This document shows positions 30,078-38,374 of a stretch of DNA of 45,518 bases, piece after piece. Each line of letters starts with the position of its first letter. The first letter of the stretch is position 1. Source of the stretch: Alloscardovia theropitheci (lineage in GTDB: Bacteria; Actinomycetota; Actinomycetes; Actinomycetales; Bifidobacteriaceae); contig NZ_RXLP01000026.1 of NCBI RefSeq assembly GCF_004332295.1, positions 1-45,518 on the forward strand. Reading direction: 5' to 3'. A program made the translations under genes and the position numbers. Below the pieces are notes generated by a model. The model was not told the origin of the DNA, did no database searches, and saw only the letters and a program-made list of their open reading frames with translations.

Positions 30078-30202
30078 GGGGAATTCCTTACCATTCGCTG
30101 TATAAATAATTTCTAGAAATTGCGATGGCAAGTGCCACTATTTACACTTGCGCCAACGCTTGTCGCCTATGCCCGCAATATGACACAAGTTTTAACTTAA
30201 CT

Positions 30203-30231
30203 ATTTTATTGGTTTTGTGCTGGAATGTCAA
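30203..30231 (-). promoter_or_regulatory. Sigma-A-type promoter of rpoBC
   Basis: On the - strand TTGACA (30231-30226) and TAAAAT (30208-30203) are separated by exactly 17 bases. The start site should be near 30196, giving a leader of about 120 bases before rpoB. Confidence 0.85.
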
Positions 30232-30339
30232 GAAATTAAAAGCAACACGCCAGCAGTCAGAATGTATGAATCGGTAATTCGCTCTCCTTACCTATGCTTC
30301 ATCTGCTGTCATTAATATGCCAATATATCCATTGCGTGA

Positions 30340-30729
30340 CTATCGCACCTTTTTCATTTTCTTTTTCTCAGCTACCCATCCAATAACCCAGCATAGAACG
30401 AGTATATAATTTTCGATAGCGCCTACAAGGCTAACTATTTTTGTTGAATCGTGTAAATACCCTATAAGATGGTTTGTTCCCAGACCTATTCCTCAAATTA
30501 TAAGGCCGGTAAGTAAAATTTGAATCCAAAACCAATCGCATTTGATGAGCACGGCAAAGAGAAACGGAAGAATTGCTATATTCCATAGAGCAATTTCTCT
30601 CTGCCAGCCTACAGAAGTTCCGTACTCAGAATGTGTACCCATATATTCTGGGAAAAATAATTGAACAATTGCAGCGATGCTCATCGCTATCGAGACCACT
30701 ATCAACATCGTCTTGAGAAATTTGTTCAC
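30340..30729 (-). pseudogene. Small multi-pass membrane protein interrupted by an in-frame TGA
   Basis: The start is taken as GTG at 30729 with AGGAG 8 bases upstream. The frame gives 78 codons with hydrophobic segments (KTMLIVVSIAMSIAAIVQLF; WNIAILPFLFAVLI; WIQILLTGLII), then TGA at 30493-30495. Past the TGA the same frame stays open for 50 more codons: GIGLGTNHLIGYL, then a further membrane segment (VGAIENYILVLCWVIGWVA), a basic end (EKKKMKKVR) and TAG at 30340-30342. This looks like a 129-residue protein broken by one substitution, perhaps from TGG. UGA read-through is an alternative but less likely. The family is not recognised. Confidence 0.7.
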
Positions 30730-30869
30730 CGAACATTCTCCTATACTGAGCACTCGTAATATCTACCCAATCCACTTAGCTTTCATCTTAGCCAAAACCA
30801 TCATAATGAAGTATCTATATAACGTATAGCCGTATATAGAGCAAGTCGAAAATTCCTCTCCACCCCCCC

Positions 30870-31421
30870 CTACGCCTTGTTATTCCTCATGATCCAGTCT
30901 TCCCTTGTCATCACACTCACATGTTCCGTTCTTTTCTCATGCATGAGCGGAACGTCTACATCTGGTGTTGTCCGCTGATAGACAAAGCCGCATTTTTCTT
31001 GAACGCGCTTAGACTTGTTATTTCCTTCGTAATAGCCAATCCATACTTTATTCATGTCACAGTCTTCGAAGGCATGACGAAGCATTTCTTCCACAGCTTC
31101 AGGAATGATTCCTTGACCCCAAAATGGTTTCCCAAGCCAGTAGCCCATCTCACATTCATTATCTCGTTCGGTCATATCTGTATGACCATTCAACTTCAGG
31201 TCGATTGCGCCGATAGCTTTGCCATTTTCTTTCAGACAAACAGCATAAACTTCTTTGCCATTAAAGACGTTGTGTATAACATCAAGACTCTCAGATACAT
31301 CCTTGTGAGGTGGCCATCCGGCAGCTGGACCCACATCAGGATCGCTGGCGTATTTGAATAAATCTTCAGCATCTCTTTCTTCCCAGCGACGCATGATAAG
31401 ACGATCTGTTTCCAGTACCAT
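30870..31421 (-). CDS. GNAT-family N-acetyltransferase (RimJ/RimL type)
   Basis: The 183-residue protein has the GNAT plan: an N-terminal ETDRLIMRRWEERDAEDLF as in RimJ/RimL proteins, a beta-4 region (NECEMGYWLGKPFWGQG) with the acetyl-CoA-binding loop near GQGIIPEA, and a C-terminal NNKSKRVQEKCGF motif. It would transfer acetyl from acetyl-CoA to an amine; the substrate is unknown. The frame is open from 31499, but the ATG at 31421 is preferred because homology starts there and AAGGAA lies about 10 bases upstream. A run of eight C (30863-30870) directly abuts the stop codon. Confidence 0.88.
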   Translation of the reverse strand: MVLETDRLIMRRWEERDAEDLFKYASDPDVGPAAGWPPHKDVSESLDVIHNVFNGKEVYAVCLKENGKAIGAIDLKLNGHTDMTERDNECEMGYWLGKPFWGQGIIPEAVEEMLRHAFEDCDMNKVWIGYYEGNNKSKRVQEKCGFVYQRTTPDVDVPLMHEKRTEHVSVMTREDWIMRNNKA

Positions 31422-31742
31422 TTGACCATATTCCTTTGCAAAAATCTTGATTTTTTTACGTAGATTAGCATTACTCATCGAACAAAATATTCGAAACATT
31501 TAGAAAGTTCGACTGCAGTACGATACGTAGCCCGATACAAAGAAATTACTTTTTACTCAATACATGGTGGATAAGAATTGGTGGATACCTAAAATTTAGA
31601 TATCCACCAATTAGTGAGAAGTAATATTTCCTATATAAAGAACGCATCTGTTCAAGCGCATCACTCTATAGAGTCTATAGAGTAAGAGTGCCTATAGGAA
31701 TCATTACCTTTTATTATTGTGCTGTTAGCATTTTCACCCGTT
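31422..31742. other. 321-base interval with hairpin and short palindromes
   Basis: No gene is supported. It holds the hairpin at 31576-31612, the CTATAGAGT tandem pair at 31666-31683 (within a perfect palindrome ACTCTATAGAGT at 31663-31674) and CCTATAGG at 31691-31698. Confidence 0.6.
31576..31612 (-). terminator. Hairpin downstream of the GH3 gene
   Basis: AATTGGTGGATA at 31576-31587 pairs perfectly with TATCCACCAATT at 31601-31612, with CTAAA/TTTAG inside. It lies 131 bases past the end of the GH3 reading frame on the - strand. It lacks a strong T-tract. Confidence 0.55.
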
Positions 31743-34657
31743 TTATTCCTCGCCAGCGCTTAGGTCAGCTTTCGCCTGACGTGCACGCACCACAAATCGA
31801 CGAATAGCGAGCGCGCTCAGTCCAGCAAGTACGAGACCAGCAATGACATCGACTACAATGAGAGCAATCTTCCAGTTCTCAAGAGCAGTTCCTGGCTCGC
31901 CATTTTCGTAACGCCACGAGTTGACCGTAGTGTACAAAATATTGTGAGCAGCGCGACGCATCTGGATGACAGCTGTTGGACTTAAGTCAGTGACGTAGTT
32001 TGTCGTGCGTGTGGTCGCCAGCATGATATCTGTGCCACCTCGAATGAGCTGATCAGCATTCTGATAGGAATAATTTGGACCTGCGAAGTAGTCAGTTTCA
32101 ACCATTCCACGGAATCCCCACTCATCACGAAGCACGTTCTGGTTCAACTCCAACTTCGCACTTGAGTAAGTATTTCCTACGTAGTTGAAAGAGCTCATGA
32201 TTGCCATAGATTTTACATTGGCATCATTGATTGACTTCACTACGTCTTCGAATGGCTTGAGATAGATTTCGCGAATCGACTGCTCGTTTGCCCATGTCAA
32301 GAGCTGACCGTTTCGCTGAGTTTCCTGCTCGTTCAATGCGAAATGCTTGGTAAACGCATACACACCGTACTTCGCAGCGCCAAGTACCTGACCAGATGCC
32401 AAATCACCAGTAAGCAGTGGATCTTCGGAGAAGTATTCGAAGTTTCGTCCACCAAATTCACTGCGGTGAATGTTGATGGATGGAGCATACCAACCGGAAA
32501 TATTGAGCTCATGAGCCATCTGACCGATATTTTGGCCGAACTCTTCTGCAAGCTCACGGTTCCAGCTATTTGCAAGAACGACGTTTGCTGGCAAACCGAT
32601 AGAAGATACACCTGTGAAGTTGTCCTTCAAAGCTGCAGGACCGTCGACATCGGACATGCGGATTTTACCGATTGAATCGATTGCAGCATTACCATACCCA
32701 CCGTTCGCAATAAGTTCGTTCATTTGGGAAACGGTTAGCTGATCGAGTAATGAATCCCACTGCTTGTCATCGTAATCCTTTCCGCGAAGTTCAGCTAAAC
32801 GAACACCGTTTTGCGCACCGGTTGTCGGCATCTTATCAGCTGAATTATCAAACTTCTTTGGATCATAGTTTCCGTTGTTATAGAAACCGTCCTTTGCAGC
32901 ATCAGACATAGTAAAGTTCGTTGGAGCTGCAGTTGCCTCGGTATAGTTTGCAAAATTATTTGCACGAGACAAGTAATTCACATCTCCCGCTACATCGTCA
33001 AACTGATTTGTCGCAACTACTGCATCGCCGTTATGAGTACGATTTTGGGAATTGTATATCACGCTCTGATCAATAGTAACGTCACGAGAATCAAGAATAT
33101 GATGGCTATCACTTCGAATAGAAATAGCGTAATCTCCTGCTTCAAGGACGTATGCCTTCGCACCCCGATAATCATATGAAGCCAAATCATCTTCGTTGAA
33201 AGAGATGGAAAGCGTTTGAGATTCCCCTGGCTTAAGCGACTTTGTCTTGCTGTATGCAACCAAGTTAGCTGTAGCCTTTTCGATACCACCTTCAGTATAA
33301 GGAGGATTAGAATATGCTTCCACAACATCCTTACCTGCAACTGAGCCAGTATTCGTCACAGTAACATCGAAGGAAATCTTGCCATTTGAGCGTGTGACAT
33401 CACCCATTCGCTGTTCAAATGTCGTATAGCTCAAGCCGTAGCCGAATGGATATTGAACGACATCGTCATAGTTGATTGCACCTGTATCTGCTGCGGTTTC
33501 ATAGAAACGGTAGCCGACATAGATTCCTTCTACGTAATTGACGAAACGAGGTGAGCGCAAACCGCGTACAGATTCAATTTCAAATTCTTGCGCATTGTCA
33601 TACTTGAAATCGCCGAAATTATTAAAACTTGGAGTTTGAGTAAAGTCCTTAACGAAAGTATCCGCAGTCTTTCCAGAAGGATTTACTGTACCGTTCATAA
33701 TCTCACCGAGAGCCGCAAAACCAGCTTGACCAGGATGAGGAGCCCAGAGCACTGACTTAATCTGAGGATAATCTTGCAAGAATCCCATTTCGAAAGCATT
33801 TGCACCGTTATAGAGCAAAATAACCTTATCAAAGTTAGAAGTTACAAGATTGAGCATATCGCGCTCAGTACGGTCAAGCTCGAGATAGTGCTGGCCTGCT
33901 TCAAAATCCTTATAATCTGAAGAATTATTGTTATATACAACGCCTTCAGCTCCCATATCCTTAGGAAGATCAAGACCTTCGCCACCTACACGACCAATAG
34001 TAACAATCGCAGTATCTGAGAACTGTTTCGCTTGATCAATGAGCTCTTGGCTGTAGCGAGCAGCTGGAGGTTCTGGCAAAGTCCAATCCGCTTGAGTTAC
34101 AGCAATTTGTCCGCGCTCAGTAGAGTAATCAGTATAGAGCTTAGAAGCTGATCGTTTGTCTTGAACCCAGCATTCTTCAAAGAATCCAAAATCGACGTCG
34201 TAGGATACGCATCTGAAAGCGCTCCAGAACCGGTTCCACCATAAATTGGGTTTGTAGAAGCCCAACCGAATACATTAATATTTCCTGGATTTGAAATTGG
34301 CAAAGTATTGTCATTATTTTGCAGAAGGACCGTTCCTTCTCGTTCAAGATTAATAGCCAATTCGTTTGTCTTCTTAATAGTCGATGAAGACAGTGCAAGT
34401 TTGTCACTTGTAGCAAGAGTAATCACATTGCTCAATGGCCCAAGCAACATCATATTAATAGACACGAGAGCCGCAATAAGAGCCACAACCCATGTTGCTG
34501 AATGCGTTAACTTTCGAGCGCCCAAATTTTTTACAGTTCGCTTGTTAACCACAAATGTCACAAGCAGAGCGAGCACCAACGCCACCGCTACTGCTATAAG
34601 ATATGCCCGCACCGAGCCGAGCACCGCAAGAACATCGTCCATGTTGAGTTCAAGCAT
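31743..34657 (-). pseudogene. GH3 beta-glucosidase-type membrane protein, broken by a 1-base frameshift
   Basis: Two overlapping frames make one gene of 971 residues if one base is restored near 34136-34146. The first frame (34657 downwards, AAGGA before the ATG) has two N-terminal membrane segments, then the GH3 C-terminal-type domain start (EREGTVLLQNNDNTLPI). The second continues that domain (LPEPPAARYSQELIDQ), then an FnIII-like segment (about 420-530), then the GH3 N-terminal-type catalytic barrel (GKIRMSDVDGPAALKD; FTKHFALNEQETQRNG; VETDYFAGPNYS with the likely nucleophile Asp856 of the restored chain), and ends with a membrane helix and basic tail. The domain order is permuted relative to most GH3 enzymes, as reported for some Ruminococcus and Butyrivibrio enzymes. 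A divergent TetR regulator adjoins it. The substrate is unknown. Sequencing error at the frameshift cannot be excluded. Confidence 0.85.
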
Positions 34658-34713
34658 TCGTTTTCCTTTCTCATATCGCCTCTACCCTGCCGCGCGTAGA
34701 GTTCTCTTTGCGA

Positions 34714-34727
34714 TAATCTCGAGATTA
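34714..34727. promoter_or_regulatory. 14-bp perfect palindrome, candidate TetR operator
   Basis: TAATCTCGAGATTA is perfectly self-complementary and lies in the 235-base gap between the divergent GH3 gene and the tetR-type gene, where a local regulator would bind. The link to the regulator is inference. Confidence 0.4.
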
Positions 34728-34769
34728 ACCAACGCTTTTCTCTCTATCAATGACCACAACGACGCATGA

Positions 34770-34784
34770 TGTGGCATTGCCACA
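34770..34784. promoter_or_regulatory. TGTGGC-ATT-GCCACA palindrome overlapping a possible promoter
   Basis: A 6-bp inverted repeat with a 3-base centre. TTGCCA at 34778-34783, inside its right arm, could be a -35 for the TetR-type gene, with GATATA or TATAAA about 17-19 bases on. This would fit autorepression, but it is untested. Confidence 0.35.
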
Positions 34785-34892
34785 GTTTTGCTACTATTGG
34801 ATATAAACTTTGAAATTACGAGAGAGCTTCAGGCAAACTGCAAGAAACCAACGAACTCGCCTCGTTCAAAACAAGACAGAGAGACACGGATT

Positions 34893-35552
34893 ATGCCTGA
34901 TACGATGCGCATCCACGACGATCAACCTATTGCGAGCAATGAGCATTCCATCCGGTGGCAACGCACACATGCTCTTATCCGCCAATCATATAGCGAACTG
35001 CTCCATACTTTAGGTCCTGATGATATTACTGTGTCCGCTATAACCGACCACGCACACATTCATCGCAAAACTTTCTATTTGCATTACGATAGCCTCGAAG
35101 CAATTTACGAAGAATATGCCACCTATCTTGCGAAAGAATATTCTCGAACTATAGAGAAGTTGCCACGTCCTTTCAACTATTACGACTTATCACGCACAAT
35201 GTTCGAGTTTTATACATCGTCTCCTGAAATCGAGCGAATCTTTGCGAGCGCGCAGTATAGACAGCTTGCTAATGACATTATTTTACAGACAACCCAACAC
35301 AGTCGTTCACTGTATAATCCATATCGAAATTTCTCTCCTGCAGAGCAAGAACTAATTAATACTTTCGTAGTCTATTCATCTGTCAATGTATGGCGTCGTT
35401 GGACACTATCAGGAAAGAACATTCCTATGGCTGACGCAATCAAACTTCTCGGCGATTTATTAGAGCATGGAGTCGCACCTCTGAGAGCTCCTTACACTTA
35501 CGATGGAGCCGATACGGAAGATGCCGTAATTTTCAATGCTGAGAGAAAATAA
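34893..35552 (+). CDS. TetR-family transcriptional regulator
   Basis: The 219-residue protein has an N-terminal helix-turn-helix (ALIRQSYSELLHTLG, then ITVSAITDHAHIHRKTFYLHYDSLEAIYEEY), the FYLHY motif being typical of TetR-family recognition helices. The rest is an all-helical ligand-type domain of unknown ligand. The frame opens at 34788, but the ATG at 34893 with GGA upstream is chosen because the earlier codons look non-homologous. It is divergent from the GH3 glycosidase gene, so control of that gene is likely, and palindromes lie between them. A hairpin terminator shared with the convergent PadR gene follows. Confidence 0.87.
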   Translation: MPDTMRIHDDQPIASNEHSIRWQRTHALIRQSYSELLHTLGPDDITVSAITDHAHIHRKTFYLHYDSLEAIYEEYATYLAKEYSRTIEKLPRPFNYYDLSRTMFEFYTSSPEIERIFASAQYRQLANDIILQTTQHSRSLYNPYRNFSPAEQELINTFVVYSSVNVWRRWTLSGKNIPMADAIKLLGDLLEHGVAPLRAPYTYDGADTEDAVIFNAERK

Positions 35553-35719
35553 ACAATCTGTCTTATTCTTTTGTTTTACACTTGCAGGTGAGACGACAAA
35601 AACCTTATTATCTGCGTTATTTGGCACCATGCGCATCATTTATATTATTTGATAATTAATTTTTATATATGATACACGAAATGCCTATCTTCCCAATAAT
35701 TCATACAAGAGGGCAGGAC

Positions 35720-35758
35720 GTAATGCATACAAATTTGGAAGTAATTTGTATGCATTAC
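35720..35758. terminator. Bidirectional terminator between tetR-type and padR-type genes
   Basis: GTAATGCATACAAATT at 35720-35735 pairs perfectly over 16 bp with 35743-35758 across a 7-base loop, followed on the + strand by CGAG and TTTTT. The flanking genes converge. Confidence 0.85.
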
Positions 35759-35837
35759 CGAGTTTTTATATAACTCATAATCTTACCCAAAGGAATATAT
35801 CCAGCACCTCAGCCCATACCAAGCTATGATTGATTAT

Positions 35838-36356
35838 TCAGCTTTTCAATTCCTTAAGCTGCTTCTCTAAGACTTTTTTGGTGGCGTCGTATTGCGCTAA
35901 GCCGTACTCAATTGTCATTTCCTGTGTACGAGTGAGTCCATTTTCTTTCCATATACGCAAATTATCGGTCAAAGTTTGAATCTTTTCATCTTTTCGTTCA
36001 ATTTCTCTCTCTAATAGCCTCGTTAACTTATCGTCATCGAGATCATAACCGAAGAAAAGGCGCATTAAAAAGTCCGACTTAAAAATTTCATCATCCACAT
36101 CAGACTCAAGATAAGCATGAAGTTCTTCTCTTCCCTGCTCTGTAAGCGAGTAAAGATTTTTATTCGGCTTACCGACTTGCACAATAACCTCTTTTGAAAT
36201 CATGCCTTCACTTTCTAACTTACGAAGGGTGGGATAAATCATTCCGTAAGTTCCATCAAAGAAATACGATAAGCGATTTTTTAATATGTCATTTATTTCA
36301 TACCCCGTACGTTTACTCTCCCCCAGAATTCCGAGAACGATATCTCTCCCCTGCAT
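35838..36356 (-). CDS. PadR-family transcriptional regulator
   Basis: The 172-residue protein has the PadR winged helix (DIVLGILGESKRTGYEI; GTYGMIYPTLRKLESEGMI; then the wing VGKPNKNLYSLTEQGREEL) and a C-terminal dimerising coiled coil (the Vir-C-like region, from about 90 on). The frame opens at 36380, but the ATG at 36356 is chosen because AGGAG lies 6 bases upstream. It is divergent from the EmrB/QacA-type exporter gene, the common arrangement in which a PadR protein represses a drug exporter until a ligand binds. An inverted repeat between the two is a candidate operator. Confidence 0.9.
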   Translation of the reverse strand: MQGRDIVLGILGESKRTGYEINDILKNRLSYFFDGTYGMIYPTLRKLESEGMISKEVIVQVGKPNKNLYSLTEQGREELHAYLESDVDDEIFKSDFLMRLFFGYDLDDDKLTRLLEREIERKDEKIQTLTDNLRIWKENGLTRTQEMTIEYGLAQYDATKKVLEKQLKELKS

Positions 36357-36439
36357 ATTTTCTCCTTGTATATTTCCCATTTTTTCTTATCTCACATTCT
36401 ACCATCTTCATGTTGTCATGCTATATATTTATATTGTTT

Positions 36440-36458
36440 ATATTACTATTGTTAATAT
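36440..36458. promoter_or_regulatory. Inverted repeat upstream of the MFS gene, candidate PadR operator
   Basis: ATATTA at 36440-36445 and TAATAT at 36453-36458 form a 6-bp inverted repeat with a 7-base spacer in the 120-base gap between divergent padR and MFS genes, about 19 bases before the MFS start codon. Because the region is AT-rich, chance occurrence is quite possible. Confidence 0.3.
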
Positions 36459-36476
36459 GGAATCTAGAAGGATATA

Positions 36477-38191
36477 ATGAAAAAAACTTTCTATCATTGC
36501 TATGTGTATCGGAATTTTCTTGTGCATGCTTGATACAACGGTAATGAATATCGCACTACCAGCTATTCAGGAAGATCTTTCGATTAGCTTGAATTCCGTT
36601 CAATGGGCGCTAAATATTTATATAATTCTTTTCGCTTCTTTAAGCATTCCACTGACAGCACTTGCCGAAAAATTTGGAAGAAATCGCGCATACATCGTTT
36701 CACTATTCATCTTTATCTTGGGCTCATTAATATCATCTTTGAGTACTACGCTGCCATTACTAATCACCGGTCGAGCTATACAAGCTGTTGGAGCAGCGAT
36801 TATCTTCCCACTGTCAATGACTATTGGAATTAATCTTGTAACTCTAGAAAAGCGCACGAAAGTAATCGCAGCCCTCGGCGTAACCCAGGGACTTGCATCA
36901 GCGTTAGGCCCAACTATTGGAGGAATACTTACACAATTTTTAGGATGGCGATGGATATTTCTAGTTAATATTCCATTGATTGCTATTTCTTTTATCATTT
37001 GTATTTCATGCCTAAATTTAAACGAAATTACAAAGACCGTTCATATCGATTTTATCGGTGCCATATTGTGCGTTATTACACTTTTTTCGCTCACACTTGC
37101 TCTAGTAAAAGCCCATGATTGGGGATGGACTAATATCAGTATCATCGGTCTTTTTTGTTTTTTCTCTTGCTTCTTTCATTGCATTCCTACTGCATGAAAA
37201 AACTACACGAAACCCTATGATTCCTCTGCAGTTATTTACCAATCGCGAGTTCACAGGTTCTGCACTTACGAGCCTTACGAGTAATGTTTTCCTCGTAGCC
37301 GTAACAGTATTACTGCCTACTTTTTTCACTCGTATACAAAGTCGAAGTGAGCTTATTGCCGCTCTCCTAGTTACTCCAATCACGGTTGCAATATTTATTT
37401 TTTCTCCAATTTCTGCGCTTCTTATCAAGAGGCTGGGAGCTCGAATAATTATCGCAGGAGGCTTCGCTCTTATGTTTTGCTCTTATGTATTATTTGCAAC
37501 AATAAATATGAACAATATACCGATCGTGATTGCCACTTGTGCAGTTTTAGGAAGCGGATATGGAATAATTGTAGGCCCCATTACTGTTTTAGCAGCATCA
37601 AATTTCACCGGCGATCTCTTAACTTCTTCACAAAGCGTCATAGGAGTAATCCGTCAAATTGGAGTGGTTCTTGCTGTGGCAATATATGTAAGCTGCCTGT
37701 ATTCAAACCTTAGCACTGCACGTTCTGATTCAGTAGCATTCATACAATCAACTGTCCAGAAAATTGATGTACCTCATGACGTACAAAAGCAAATTGAATT
37801 AAAGGCAATTACTGCATTAGATAGCAATTCCCCATCTGAAGACTTTTCAACGAATCATTTCTCTTCGCAGGAAATTAACAACATGATTGAGGGGGCATAC
37901 CAGCAAACTTTAACTACTTACCAATCGACAATTTCAGAACAACAAAAACAACGTATACACGACACAGTCGCATCATCGGTGAGACAGCAAATCAAAAAGC
38001 TTAATCGCAGCATCAATACCGCGATTGCATCAATCCAACAATATGCGAAATCGAGGTACACACAGGCTTTCACAAGTCTCTACTATTTCTCTATCCCATT
38101 TGTTGCAATTTCTGTATGTTTCTTTATTCTTTTCCCGAGAAAACAACAGGACGTAAAGTTATATCGGACCACTTCTGCAGATTCGGAATAA
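36477..38191 (+). pseudogene. EmrB/QacA-type MFS drug exporter, broken by two homopolymer insertions
   Basis: ATG at 36477 follows AAGGA and is followed by seven A; removing one A gives MKKLSIIAMCIGIFLCMLDTT, the usual DHA2 start with the LDTTVMNIALP signature. As it stands this ATG gives only a short peptide. A second break lies at TTTTTTGTTTTTT (37151-37163): the first frame ends at 37197, and removing one T joins it to the second frame, which runs to 38191. With both bases removed the length is 1713, or 570 residues, with about 14 membrane segments and a large loop (about 420-535) before the last one. Other motifs are FGRNRAY and GLASALGPTIGG. PadR lies divergently upstream. Sequencing error, true decay or phase variation are all possible. 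Confidence 0.85.
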
Positions 38192-38198
38192 CTGTATA

Positions 38199-38242
38199 AA
38201 CATCCCCCTAGCGTTTCTGGATCGAAATGCTAGGGGGATGTT
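38199..38242 (+). terminator. Terminator after the MFS gene
   Basis: AACATCCCCCTAGC at 38199-38212 pairs perfectly over 14 bp with 38229-38242, with a further TTTC/GAAA stem inside. It starts 8 bases past the stop codon. Only a weak T/A-rich tail follows. Confidence 0.75.
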
Positions 38243-38374
38243 ATATATTGAGCACGCTAACGTCTATTTGATGCATTTTTTGCACACAGAACTCACACAG
38301 TTTTCTCGCCGTATATTAGAGGACATATCCAAGTACATATTCGGACTATCTGTCATGCTAGTCTTGACTTCGCT

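Noticed and set aside
28470..30116. 548-codon open frame on the + strand opposite rpoB
   Set aside because: It is an antisense shadow of a highly conserved gene with biased codons; the translation is Cys/Thr/Ser-rich with no domain, and it has no ribosome site.
37151..37163. Programmed ribosomal frameshift at the T-rich site in the MFS gene
   Set aside because: The gene also has a second lesion at the start codon, and DHA2 exporters are not known to use programmed shifting; a slipped homopolymer is simpler.
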